DNA of 64,000 nt from JAPLDB01 sp038206355. GTDB taxonomy: Bacteria > Bacteroidota > Bacteroidia > AKYH767-A > 2013-40CM-41-45. Position 1 is the first letter of the stretch. Each line of letters starts with the position of its first letter. The translations under genes were made by a program, and so were the position numbers. Of this stretch, positions 43,766-52,452 are shown piece by piece. The notes below the pieces were generated by a model, which saw nothing but the letters and a program-made list of their open reading frames with translations, did not search any database and was not told the origin of the DNA. Where the stretch lies: contig JBBRAY010000011.1 in NCBI GenBank assembly GCA_038206355.1, positions 23,281 through 87,280 of the forward strand, given 5' to 3'.

Positions 43766-44134
43766 ATGAAGCGTTACTATTTATTATTTATCCTGATCTT
43801 ATCTGCATTTTTTGTTACTGCACAAACTAAAAACAAGGAAACAATTTCAGCCCAACCTGAACCGGGAATACCGTTACAGACCGTTGAAGCATCCTGCGGT
43901 CAATGCCGGTTCGGACTTGAAGGAAAAGGATGTTCTCTGGCAGTAAGGATCAACGGCCATGCCTATTTTGTTGACGGCACTGATATTCATTCACATGGAG
44001 ATGCTCATGCTGCAGATGGTTTTTGTGAAAAAATAAGAACAGCAGAAGTACAGGGAAAAGTGGTCAATAAAAGATTCAAAGCAACATACTTTAAACCGGT
44101 TGCTGATAAAGAAGAAAAACTGCCTGTCAAATAA
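43766..44134 (+). CDS. DUF6370 family exported Cys/His-rich protein
   Basis: The 122-residue protein has a signal peptide (MKRYYLLFILILSAFFVTAQ). The mature part has the conserved pattern ASCGQCRFGLEGKGCSLAVRI, then YFVDGTDIHSHGDAHAADGFC, then VVNKRFKATYF. Four cysteines and three or more histidines at conserved positions (CxxC, C, HxHGDAH, C) suggest a metal- or haem-type ligand set, but no function is known to me. The family assignment comes from recognising this pattern. It is a single gene, convergent with the small PhnA-domain gene. Confidence 0.7.
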   Translation: MKRYYLLFILILSAFFVTAQTKNKETISAQPEPGIPLQTVEASCGQCRFGLEGKGCSLAVRINGHAYFVDGTDIHSHGDAHAADGFCEKIRTAEVQGKVVNKRFKATYFKPVADKEEKLPVK

Positions 44135-44215
44135 CAGTATCTTTTTACAAATGCCGGGATTTGAGAAACTGAAGTAACTGATTTACTCCTCTGCCATTTT
44201 CAATAATTACCCGGT

Positions 44216-44425
44216 CTAAGCTTTTTTCAAAAACATCGTCTTCAATACGATTACACTGCCGTCAACCCGGCATTCCACTTCATCAGGGTCATCAGTAAGT
44301 TTTATGTTTTTAATTTTCACTCCCCGCTTGAGGACAGATGAAGACCCTTTAATTTTTAAATCCTTAACAAGATGAACCGAGTCGCCGTTGCTTAAGAAAT
44401 TGCCATTGCTGTCTTTCGTTTCCAT
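44216..44425 (-). CDS. Stand-alone PhnA C-terminal domain protein
   Basis: The 69-residue protein METKDSNGNFLSNGDSVHLVKDLKIKG and the following VLKRGVKIKNIKLTDDPDEVECRVDGSVIVLKTMFLKK match the C-terminal domain of YjdM/PhnA proteins. It lacks the N-terminal zinc ribbon. Despite the old name, these proteins have no shown role in phosphonate use. The domain has an SH3-like pattern of short strands. It is monocistronic. Confidence 0.8.
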   Translation of the reverse strand: METKDSNGNFLSNGDSVHLVKDLKIKGSSSVLKRGVKIKNIKLTDDPDEVECRVDGSVIVLKTMFLKKA

Positions 44426-44543
44426 TGAATATAATTGTATGATAATTCCTATTAAAAATAAACAGTACTTCTATTACCGTAGGCTCCGAAACTTCAGGAT
44501 GATTTAACGGGAAGCTGAAACATTATCCAAATGTGAAATTATT

Positions 44544-45203
44544 TTACGGCTCTATATTATATAGCACATATCCCTGCAACTGGTAATCAGACAAAGCCGT
44601 TTTTGCACTAAATGCAACTTTCACTTCCGGCAGCAGGTTTTCTTTTTTGATTTCCTGAAATGCCATGGATTGTCCACAGGCAATAAATTTTGCTCCCGCT
44701 TTTGCAAGGTCACTGACTACATGCAGGTTTGGATTATCAAACGAATGTGTTTTCCTGAAAGCATCATTATTCAATAGTGCTTCCAGGCCGGCACCTTGTA
44801 ATATAATTACCGGGTAGATTTTCCCGGCCGGAATACCTGAGGCCACATGCAGGTTGAGTATGCGCGCCACTTCATCTATGCTACGATTGATTTCCATCGA
44901 AAGCGAATCGGGGTTCTTTGCCGAGAGTTTAAACAACAATTTATAGTCGCGTGACGGATCAGGAACATCAGCCGTATTTTCAACAGGTAAAATTCCACTC
45001 CATATACTTCCTTTGATCAGCGGATATTCTGCGACCGCATGAAGTTTTACGACTTTGAGTGAATCCGAAACCATTTTAGCCCGTGCAGGGTCGCTTTTTT
45101 TCATTTTGAATGTCGAATCAGCGGGGGCTGGTTGTGCAATAACTCCGTGTATCAAGGCAAAACCAATAGGCAGCAAAAGCAGAATTTTTTTTATCTTCAT
45201 CAT
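44544..45203 (-). CDS. Exported DsrE-family protein
   Basis: The 219-residue protein has a signal peptide (1-24, ending VIAQ). Residues about 85-215 resemble a DsrE/DsrF-like fold: YKLLFKLSAKN, a helix (EINRSIDEVARILNLHVASGI), a strand PVIILQGAGLEALL and then GAKFIACGQSMAF. The last carries a Cys (C at about 180) where DsrE-like sulfur-carrier proteins keep theirs. It is a periplasmic version of a family best known in sulfur relay. The function is unproven. It is monocistronic, and the 300 bp upstream (45204-45503) hold no gene. Confidence 0.7.
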   Translation of the reverse strand: MMKIKKILLLLPIGFALIHGVIAQPAPADSTFKMKKSDPARAKMVSDSLKVVKLHAVAEYPLIKGSIWSGILPVENTADVPDPSRDYKLLFKLSAKNPDSLSMEINRSIDEVARILNLHVASGIPAGKIYPVIILQGAGLEALLNNDAFRKTHSFDNPNLHVVSDLAKAGAKFIACGQSMAFQEIKKENLLPEVKVAFSAKTALSDYQLQGYVLYNIEP

Positions 45204-45503
45204 TGTTTAAAATTATATGTCAGGGCTGCCCCCGGCACTTCAACAAAGGCAGGAATGAGTGTGACCCCGATTGTTCTCAGAAGCGATGGATTGATTGTAC
45301 GAAAGTATAAATAAGTTAGCACTATACTTTAAGGTGTGATCTTTCAGTTGTGGCTCTGTTTGAGAGACTCCTCATGTCATTATAAATTAAATGAGGACTC
45401 TTTAAAATCCAAGCTGAGCCCCTATCTTTTCTTCATTCACATTTAAAACTGATCTGTCCGAAATATAAGGGCATCGGTGTGTAAAAAGAAATACATGTAT
45501 AAA
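45204..45503. other. Intergenic, nothing identified
   Basis: The region upstream of the DsrE-type gene contains a short inverted repeat (TCCTCAT at about 45371 and ATGAGGA about 25 bases later) but no gene, RNA or clear -7 box that I can support. Confidence 0.5.
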
Positions 45504-45917
45504 TCAATTCAATTGAACTGAATAAACATCCAAAGAATTTCTCGAAATATTCCGCACCTCAAACCCACCTTCTTCATTAATCTCTTCCACAAGATCGAAC
45601 ACTGTACAATCTTTGGGCAGGGCTGAAAAAAACAACGTAAAATAAATTGCAGCTCCGCGGCTTACGTGAGTCCATAAAGGATTCACAGAAATATTCTCTG
45701 CATGAATTAGTTTGCTTTTGTGGTCTGAATTTTTCGCAACGAGAAAAGTAGTTTTCCAGATACGGATCATATCTGCATTTGCTGATCCTGAAAAATTGCA
45801 ATGCACAATTACCTGCGCCTCTTCACATGCCAGCGTTTTCCGTTCTTCCTTTTTGTCATTTTGAATGCCAATAACCGGCAGGTTGGGTATAATATAAGTT
45901 ACTTCGGGATCTGACAT
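45504..45917 (-). CDS. Hypothetical protein
   Basis: The 137-residue protein has no signal peptide or membrane segment. Its pattern is beta-rich: TYIIPNLPVIGIQ, QVIVHCNFSGSANADMIRIWKTTFLVAK, a SKLIHAENISVNPLWTHV middle and a C-terminal FEVRNISRNSLDVYSVQL. I recognise no family. The gene ends 20 bases after, and shares strand with, the DUF6508-like gene upstream at 45939, so the two are probably one transcript. Codon use looks like that of its neighbours. It is a real gene by length and spacing, with function unknown. Confidence 0.6.
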   Translation of the reverse strand: MSDPEVTYIIPNLPVIGIQNDKKEERKTLACEEAQVIVHCNFSGSANADMIRIWKTTFLVAKNSDHKSKLIHAENISVNPLWTHVSRGAAIYFTLFFSALPKDCTVFDLVEEINEEGGFEVRNISRNSLDVYSVQLN

Positions 45918-45938
45918 GATTATTATATAAATATATTT

Positions 45939-46364
45939 TCAAATTTTATTCTGAATAGAGCGGATTATTTTCTGAACATTTTTTCTTTTAAACTGCCCAA
46001 CAAGGTAACCATCCACGAATCTGTCTGCACGAATCATCACGGTAAACAGTTTACAAAGCGTGATCATGTCTGATGTCGAAAAATTCTGATCTTTCTGATC
46101 GAGCATGAGTCGGCCTTCCTTCCACCCGGCCCAATCGAATTCAGGAACGATATTGAGTTCATGCACAATATTAAAAAAGGCTGATGTAATTGGCGCCCAT
46201 TCAATTGACGGAAAGACAAAAACACCCTTTTCATCTTTCTTCATCGTACTCATTCTTCCAAACTCCTTTGTACTTTCCATTTCCGGCAAGAGGTCAAAGA
46301 GCATTTGCCAGTCGGAAGGGGAAATGGTTTTCAGGTGCGCAGGAAGTGCTTCGGGTTTTATCAT
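45939..46364 (-). CDS. DUF6508-like protein
   Basis: The 141-residue cytoplasmic protein begins with an amphipathic helix region (LLPEMESTKEFGRM) and carries FNIVHELNIVPEFDWAGWKEGRLML, a pattern I know from DUF6508 proteins, then a helical C-terminus (CKLFTVMIRADRFVDGYLVGQF). No enzyme motif is visible. It lies upstream of the 45504 gene with 21 bases between and is likely its operon partner. A TACTTTCG box (46382-46389) is 17 bp upstream, one base from the -7 consensus. Confidence 0.6.
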   Translation of the reverse strand: MIKPEALPAHLKTISPSDWQMLFDLLPEMESTKEFGRMSTMKKDEKGVFVFPSIEWAPITSAFFNIVHELNIVPEFDWAGWKEGRLMLDQKDQNFSTSDMITLCKLFTVMIRADRFVDGYLVGQFKRKNVQKIIRSIQNKI

Positions 46365-46747
46365 TTGTCCTGTTCCGGAAACGAAAGTAAGAATAAGATT
46401 TTATGAATGTAGTCTTTCATTTACTTTCCGGATCATAAACAATCGCAATTAAGTGAACTTCATTCTAAAAATAGTCAATCAGAACGAAGAAACCTGAAAA
46501 CAAATGCTCAAATAGAAAAAGACGATCTTGATAATAACGGCTACTGAATTAAAAAAATTAATCTTCCGTTTAAAGCATACCGGAATTCATGACAAAGCAG
46601 GTACGCTGCATAAATTATTATGCGAATTGAAATTGTGTAACTTCGAATAGCGGTTCGTACAGAAGGTTCCGCCTAATGCAAATCTACAGTCCATTAGCGG
46701 TAATTCCGGAGCCACAATTCTAACAATCAAACCAATGTAAAAAAATT
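46365..46747. other. Intergenic, nothing identified
   Basis: Divergent spacer of 383 bp between the DUF6508-like gene and the broken reductase-type gene. Apart from the -7-like box near 46385, I see no gene, RNA or strong palindrome. Confidence 0.5.
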
Positions 46748-47368
46748 ATGAGCAAAATAATCATTGACAGCGGAATATCACTTGATGGCTTTTTCGCAGG
46801 CGATAACAGAAGCCCGGCCAACCCCATGGGCGGCGTTTCAGGACAAATACACCGGTGGATGTTTAAATAAAAAGCATTTTGGAAACACATCAAAATGGAA
46901 GGCGGCGAAGAATATGGTGCAGACAGTAAATTAATTGATGACGTATTTGCACGAACCGGTGCTTACATCATGGGTAAACGAATGTTTGAAGAAGGAGAAG
47001 TTGTTTGGGCAGAAAATTTATACGAAGCAGATGTTTATGTATTGACACATGAAAAGCGGGAACCCCGGGTTCAAAAGGGGACAACAACTTTTTACTTCAT
47101 CAATGATGGAATACAAAGCGCATTGGAAAAAGCCAGACAATCAGCCAAAGGAAAGGACATAAGGATACAAGGTGGTGCGGATATTATTCAACAATTCCTC
47201 AATGCAGGGCTTGTGGACGAAATTTTCCTTCACATTGCTCCCGTTTTTTTAGGAAGTGGAATCCGACTATTTGACGGCATTGACAAAGACAAGTACGATA
47301 TTCATATTGCAGAATTAATACCATCAAACCTGACAACGCATTTGAGGTACAAACTGACGAAGAAATGA
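46748..47368 (+). pseudogene. RibD/dihydrofolate-reductase-like gene with an in-frame stop
   Basis: The frame from the ATG at 46748 reads MSKIIIDSGISLDGFFAGDN, then IHRWMFK, then TAA at 46868-46870. The same frame continues AFWKHIKMEGGEEYGADS to a natural stop at 47368. The continuation contains RTGAYIMGKRMFEEGE, VLTHEKREP, TTFYFINDGI, DIRIQGGADIIQQFLNAGLVDEIFLHIAPVFLGSG and GIRLFDG, the pattern of the RibD C-terminal (YwjB/YyaP-like) family. Homologues normally read MFRQKAFW here, so a glutamine codon (CAA) has become TAA. The remainder could restart at 46895 (157 residues) but would lose the first strand and cofactor site, so it is probably inactive. Confidence 0.8.
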
Positions 47369-47535
47369 ATACAACTACCGCTAAAATCAGCAAGTAGCAA
47401 ATTTTGATATTACTCCATAAGACTAATATTTTAATTCTTTTCTCCTCTCCAATTTCAAGCGTATTCACCAATTCCCATCTTAAAAACCTGCCTCTGCCGT
47501 CGGTTTTCCTTTCTCCTTTTTCCTATTTTTACAGG

Positions 47536-49794
47536 ATGAAAAAACTTCTTCTATACATCTCACTATTTTTCGTTCCGTTAATTTCAAATTCACAGCATCT
47601 TTATTTTTCTCCCCCCTCCCCTCCCATTCAACTGATGGATATGTCAGGTGCAATACAGCAAAATGCATGGGTGGGTGGAATTAATTTTCCAATATGGAGC
47701 GCCATTGATATGAATGGTGATGGGTTGAAAGACCTTTATATGTACGACAAAACAAATGACCGTGTATCTACTTTTCTGAATGATGGCTCCGCAGGAATAC
47801 ATGCTTACCATTATGCACCTGAATATATTTCACGTTTTCCAAAAGTGCTTGCCGACTCCTGGGGGATGTGCTATGATTACAACTGTGATGGGAAAGAAGA
47901 TTTCTTCGCCCTTGATTCCGTTCACAGCGGCATTGAAGTATGGAGAAATGATTTTACAGTTCCTACCGGATTAAAATTTACAAGGGTTTCCAGGGAATTG
48001 CTTGAAGACTGGAGCGGACCGCAGCCTATTAATATTTATGCAACATCTATTTATGTTCCGGCATTCAGCGACATCGATAATGACGGCGACATGGACATCC
48101 TCTGTTTTAACAATCCTGCCAACGGAAAATTTGCTTTTCATAAAAATCTTTCCATGGAGTTGTACGGTGTATGTGATTCACTGAAGTTTGTGTTCGAGGA
48201 TAAATGCTGGGGAAACTTTACACTTTCGCTGGGATCAAACACCGTTAGTTCGTATCACAATACTCCATGCGGAACGCCCTCCCCTATTGATCCGGGCAAT
48301 GTAAACGGCGGATTGGAAACGGCCAAACGCGATGATACCATTACCACAGTTTACGTAATAGATGTGGACGGTAACGGTGCCAAAGAATTGTTGATCGGTG
48401 ATCAGGCAAGCCCTACATGTCTGATGGTACACAATGGTGGTACGCCGCTATCTGCAGAAATGGACAACTCCGATCAGACCTTTCCCTCTTACGACATCCC
48501 TGTAAACATTTATGATTACGTGCACAACGCTTACATTGATGTGGACAATGACGGAAAGCGTGACCTCATTGCCAGCGCGGGTGCACTGGAAGACAGACAA
48601 GGCGTATGGTATTACAAAAACACAAACACTGATGCATCGCCTGTTTTTGCATTACAGAAAACAGATTTCATTCAGGGCGAAATGCTGGAAACAGGACAAG
48701 GGGCATGTCCCGTTTTCTTCGATTATAACAGCGATGGATTGATGGACATCGTTGTTGCACATGGAGAATATGATTCAGGTATTCCGGGAATCGTGAGCAG
48801 GCTCAGTCTCTATAAAAATACCGGCACACTTACATCGCCATCCTTCCGTCTCATTACCGATGATTATGCTTCTCTCAGCAATTACAATTTATTTTTCCCG
48901 ATCGTAGCGACATTTGGTGATCTTGATGGCGACAATGATATGGATATGCTCATCGGTGATTTCGCCGGGAACATTCACTACTTCAATAATTCTGCCGGTC
49001 CGGGAAACCCTGCCAGTTTTCTGCTGGCAGCACCGGTGTATATGGGTATTGATGTAGGCAATAATGCAACACCGCAGCTTATTGATCTGGATAATGATGG
49101 TCTGCTCGACCTGGTGATTGGAAAGCAAACAGCAACTTTCAACTACTATCACAATAACGGAAGCCTGACTACGCCTTCATTTACATCGGTTGCCACCATT
49201 GATACGCTTGGCAGAATAAAACTTTCCCAAACAGGAGCCTTCAATGGTTATTCGGTATCCCATATTTTTACTCACAACGGACGCCATGAGATGTTGACAG
49301 CAAACATGCACGGAGATATTTATTACTATGATAACATTGATAATAATCTGAATGGCACTTTTAACAGGGTAGATACGGTTGCATCCGGTGAATTCGGAAT
49401 TCGTTCTTCGGGCTTTAATCTTTTTGTTAGCGGCGGGGACATCAACAATGATGGATTTATGGATATGATTGTCGGGCTGTATAGTGGCGGCGTACAGATT
49501 TTTTACGGATCCAATGTTCCGATAAGCATTCCTGAATTGCAACGTGAAGAAAAACTTGTGTGCTATCCAAATCCGGTGAGCATTCATTTCACAATAGCCA
49601 ATAAACATCTTAGTATAAGTACAATTGAGATTTATAATATGTTAGGAGAACTTAAAATGCATATTGAAGAAGAATCAAGAGACAAGACGCAAGACTTTTA
49701 CGTTGACGCTTCGATGCTTCCTTCAGGAATTTATATTGTGCAGGCATCTGACGGTGAAAAATTACGAAGGGCACGGATCGTTGTGCAGCGGTAA
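47536..49794 (+). CDS. T9SS-secreted FG-GAP/VCBS repeat protein, copy 1
   Basis: I start at the ATG at 47536, which opens a signal peptide (MKKLLLYISLFFVPLISNSQ). The frame is open to 47404 without a signal. The 752-residue protein is a beta-propeller of FG-GAP/VCBS repeats with calcium-type loops: DMNGDGLKD, DIDNDGDMD, DVDNDGKRD, DYNSDGLMD, DLDGDNDMD, DLDNDGLLD and DINNDGFMD. A T9SS type A sorting domain (CYPNPVSIHFTI to GIYIVQAS) ends it. The next gene is a close paralogue with the same order of blades. The fold suggests a secreted adhesin-like propeller with bound calcium. No enzymatic domain is seen. Confidence 0.87.
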   Translation: MKKLLLYISLFFVPLISNSQHLYFSPPSPPIQLMDMSGAIQQNAWVGGINFPIWSAIDMNGDGLKDLYMYDKTNDRVSTFLNDGSAGIHAYHYAPEYISRFPKVLADSWGMCYDYNCDGKEDFFALDSVHSGIEVWRNDFTVPTGLKFTRVSRELLEDWSGPQPINIYATSIYVPAFSDIDNDGDMDILCFNNPANGKFAFHKNLSMELYGVCDSLKFVFEDKCWGNFTLSLGSNTVSSYHNTPCGTPSPIDPGNVNGGLETAKRDDTITTVYVIDVDGNGAKELLIGDQASPTCLMVHNGGTPLSAEMDNSDQTFPSYDIPVNIYDYVHNAYIDVDNDGKRDLIASAGALEDRQGVWYYKNTNTDASPVFALQKTDFIQGEMLETGQGACPVFFDYNSDGLMDIVVAHGEYDSGIPGIVSRLSLYKNTGTLTSPSFRLITDDYASLSNYNLFFPIVATFGDLDGDNDMDMLIGDFAGNIHYFNNSAGPGNPASFLLAAPVYMGIDVGNNATPQLIDLDNDGLLDLVIGKQTATFNYYHNNGSLTTPSFTSVATIDTLGRIKLSQTGAFNGYSVSHIFTHNGRHEMLTANMHGDIYYYDNIDNNLNGTFNRVDTVASGEFGIRSSGFNLFVSGGDINNDGFMDMIVGLYSGGVQIFYGSNVPISIPELQREEKLVCYPNPVSIHFTIANKHLSISTIEIYNMLGELKMHIEEESRDKTQDFYVDASMLPSGIYIVQASDGEKLRRARIVVQR

Positions 49795-49955
49795 TCAAAA
49801 GATATAACGTGTTTGCGAGTCAGCCATGGAAAACAACCCGAATAAAGTTAGCAACCCGAAATTTCAGGATGTCCGGTTGTACTGTTGTTAACTCATCCGT
49901 TATTTTTTCGTGGAAACGTTTTTTAACTCTTAATTTTGTTTTAAATATTTTTACA

Positions 49956-52193
49956 ATGAAAAAAGTTTTTCTGGTACTTATTGTGCTTCCGTTTTTATCA
50001 CATGCACAGATGATATTCCGCTTCAATGATTCCATTCCGGTAATACAATATGGAAATCTGATAACTGATGCATGGGCCGGAGGAATCAATTTTGCACAGT
50101 GGAGTGAAGTTGATTTAAACAATGACGGTTATAAAGACCTGTTTATGTTTGACCGCTCGAGTAACAGGGTAATCTCTATGATAAATAATGGCGCCCCCGG
50201 CCCCTTTGCATTTCATTATGTTGACTCTTTCAAAACGCACTATCCTAAATTGGGTGGATGGGTTTCACTGAATACCGGCTGGGCATTTATGTATGATTAT
50301 AATTTTGATGGCTTTCCCGATCTGTTCAGTGTGAGCAAACAAAACAGCGGCATCATTCAATACAAAGGGAATTATGATGCAGTGAATGGTTATACATTTA
50401 CTGTTGTTGACTCAGTGATAAAATATAAATATGGTGCAGGGTTTACTTCAAATATTCTTGCAAGCTCCCTTCTCGTTCCCGATTTCAACGACATAGATAA
50501 TGACGGCGATATGGACATCATCGCACAGCAGACTTCCTGCGTCGGAACGTATGCGTATTACAGGAATAACCTTATTGAAAATCAATATTCGTATGATTCA
50601 TTGAATGATTATACGCTGGTAACAAATGCATGGGGAAATTTTTTCCTCCGTGCCGGCTCAAACCTGAACGCTGCCGTCGGCGGATATCATATTTCATGTA
50701 TTCATGCTGATGGTGGTTTCCCATACAACCCGCAGGATGCAGCACAAAGAGACGATACTTATTCGGCGGTGCGTACCATAGACCTCGATGGGGATGGAGA
50801 TATGGATGCACTCATAGGTGATTCACAGGCCTCCAATCTGCTGGCCGTATTCAATAATGGCGACTCTGCTTTTGCCGATATGAATTCACAGGACACACTT
50901 TTTCCTTCTTACAATACGCCTTCAATTCTCAACTCTTTCGCAGGTCCATCATTTGCTGATCTTGACAATGACGGTATAAAAGATTTGCTTGTCGGTAATT
51001 CTGAATTTGAAAACAGAAGAGGGGTAAAGTGGTATAAGAATACCAATACAAACCGTGCACCTGTTTATGATTTTCAAAGTGATTCAATATTTCAACCCAA
51101 CATGATTGATGTTGGTGAAGGTGCTGCGGCTGTATTTGCTGATGTGGACAATGATGGTCTCACCGACATGGTGATTGGTAACATCAAAAGCACTTTTAAT
51201 ACGACCCAGGAAAAAACAAATCTTACTTTTTATAAAAACACAGGCACAGCAACCAATCCTGCGTTTCAGCTTGTCACAGAAAATTTTGCCTCTGTTTCCG
51301 CTCTCGGACTAACCGGTCCGTTATTTCCTGCTTTCGGAGATCTGGATGGTGACGGAGACAATGATATGCTTTTGGGTGTATTTAACGGAGTATTAAATTA
51401 TTTTACAAATAACAACGGCACCTACAGTTTCACATCTACCAATTACATGGGGATTGATGTGGGGAATGCAAGTACGCCACAAATTATTGACGTGGATCGT
51501 GACGGATTGCTTGATCTTCTCATCGGAGAACAGAACGGCATGTTGAACTATTATCGCAATTCCGGAAGTACAACTGCACCATTTTTTAATTCCTTTCCTA
51601 CTTCAAGCCCGTTTGGAAATATTAATGTGCATGCACAATATTATGTGGATGGATATTCCGTTCCGTTTCTTTTCAACGACAGTGGCTCTTACAAATTACT
51701 TGTTGCAAATATGGAGGGCAACATCCTTTTGTTCGACAGTATTGACGGAAACCTTGGCGGTAGTTTTCATTTTGTAGATACCATTTTCAGCAAATACTAT
51801 GGCTATCGTTATGGATTCAATATTTCCGTAAGCGGTGCAGACCTGAATGCAGACGGTCTTACAGATGTATTGATTGGGTTGTATGGTGGTGGCGTTCAGA
51901 TTTTTTATCGCGTAGATCCTTTGCTTGCCGTTCATGAAATCGCAGCGCCATCTTCATTTTCACTTTATCCGAATCCGGCAGAAGACATGATCAATTTATC
52001 TCTTGATAGTTTCAAAAAGAACAGAGATTATTTCCTTACCGTTTATAATAGCATTGGCCAACCGGCGTACAGGATGAAAGTCGTGAGTCAGCAAACGCAG
52101 GTCAATGTGAAAGATTTTCCGCCTGGGATTTATTTAATTCAACTGCAATCAGAAAAAGGAAGTGTGAGTAAGAAAGTGGTGATCGGGAAATAG
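49956..52193 (+). CDS. T9SS-secreted FG-GAP/VCBS repeat protein, copy 2
   Basis: The ATG at 49956 starts a signal peptide (MKKVFLVLIVLPFLSHAQ). The longer frame to 49809 is not signal-like. The 745-residue protein follows copy 1 blade by blade (AWAGGINFAQWSEVDLNNDGYKDLFMFD against AWVGGINFPIWSAIDMNGDGLKDLYMYD), with calcium loops DIDNDGDMD, DLDGDGDMD, DLDNDGIKD, DVDNDGLTD, DLDGDGDND, DVDRDGLLD and DLNADGLTD, and a T9SS sorting domain (LYPNPAEDMINLS). It begins 161 bp after copy 1 and seems a tandem duplicate that has diverged. A TAATTTTG -7 box lies at 49931-49938, suggesting its own promoter. Confidence 0.87.
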   Translation: MKKVFLVLIVLPFLSHAQMIFRFNDSIPVIQYGNLITDAWAGGINFAQWSEVDLNNDGYKDLFMFDRSSNRVISMINNGAPGPFAFHYVDSFKTHYPKLGGWVSLNTGWAFMYDYNFDGFPDLFSVSKQNSGIIQYKGNYDAVNGYTFTVVDSVIKYKYGAGFTSNILASSLLVPDFNDIDNDGDMDIIAQQTSCVGTYAYYRNNLIENQYSYDSLNDYTLVTNAWGNFFLRAGSNLNAAVGGYHISCIHADGGFPYNPQDAAQRDDTYSAVRTIDLDGDGDMDALIGDSQASNLLAVFNNGDSAFADMNSQDTLFPSYNTPSILNSFAGPSFADLDNDGIKDLLVGNSEFENRRGVKWYKNTNTNRAPVYDFQSDSIFQPNMIDVGEGAAAVFADVDNDGLTDMVIGNIKSTFNTTQEKTNLTFYKNTGTATNPAFQLVTENFASVSALGLTGPLFPAFGDLDGDGDNDMLLGVFNGVLNYFTNNNGTYSFTSTNYMGIDVGNASTPQIIDVDRDGLLDLLIGEQNGMLNYYRNSGSTTAPFFNSFPTSSPFGNINVHAQYYVDGYSVPFLFNDSGSYKLLVANMEGNILLFDSIDGNLGGSFHFVDTIFSKYYGYRYGFNISVSGADLNADGLTDVLIGLYGGGVQIFYRVDPLLAVHEIAAPSSFSLYPNPAEDMINLSLDSFKKNRDYFLTVYNSIGQPAYRMKVVSQQTQVNVKDFPPGIYLIQLQSEKGSVSKKVVIGK

Positions 52194-52221
52194 GAATTGG
52201 GAAAAAGGTAAAAGTATATTA

Positions 52222-52303
52222 AACCCCTTCGGGGTTGAGATGGATACTTCACTTATAGCCCTGAATTACATTCAGGGCTATAATATATAAGCCCTTCGGG
52301 CTT
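52222..52303. repeat. Triple-hairpin intergenic element
   Basis: Three palindromes stand in a row: AACCCC-TTC-GGGGTT (52222-52236), a perfect 12-base stem with a five-base loop (52254-52282, arms TATAGCCCTGAA/TTCAGGGCTATA), and AAGCCC-TTC-GGGCTT (52289-52303) followed by T. The last could act as a terminator for copy 2. The arrangement resembles REP/BIME-type elements of Bacteroidota. Confidence 0.75.
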
Positions 52304-52392
52304 TTCACCGTTCGATTGAATCCATTATTTATTTATTCAAATACCAGCCGGAAACAGGCCGGACATTTAACTTTAGTTGAATGATCGAAGAA

Positions 52393-52424
52393 AAAATCCC
52401 GCTCTTTATAAGAGGCGGGATTTT
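52393..52424. terminator. Bidirectional terminator between the VCBS gene and infB
   Basis: Ten-base perfect arms (52393-52402 and 52415-52424), AAAATCCCGC and its complement, with a 12-base loop. Each side has T-rich sequence on its own strand. It lies 29 bp after the infB stop (minus) and 200 bp after the VCBS stop (plus). Confidence 0.88.
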
Positions 52425-52452
52425 ATTTTATATCAAAATAATATTATTAGTT

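Noticed and set aside
46868..46870. Alternative genetic code (TAA read as Gln)
   Set aside because: Many intact genes here end at TAA (for example the PorE-like gene and the VCBS copy 1 gene), so TAA is a normal stop.
34841..47368. Hidden defence or biosynthetic island
   Set aside because: All recognisable genes are T9SS cargo or small hypothetical proteins; there is no nuclease, helicase, reverse transcriptase, integrase or core biosynthetic enzyme.
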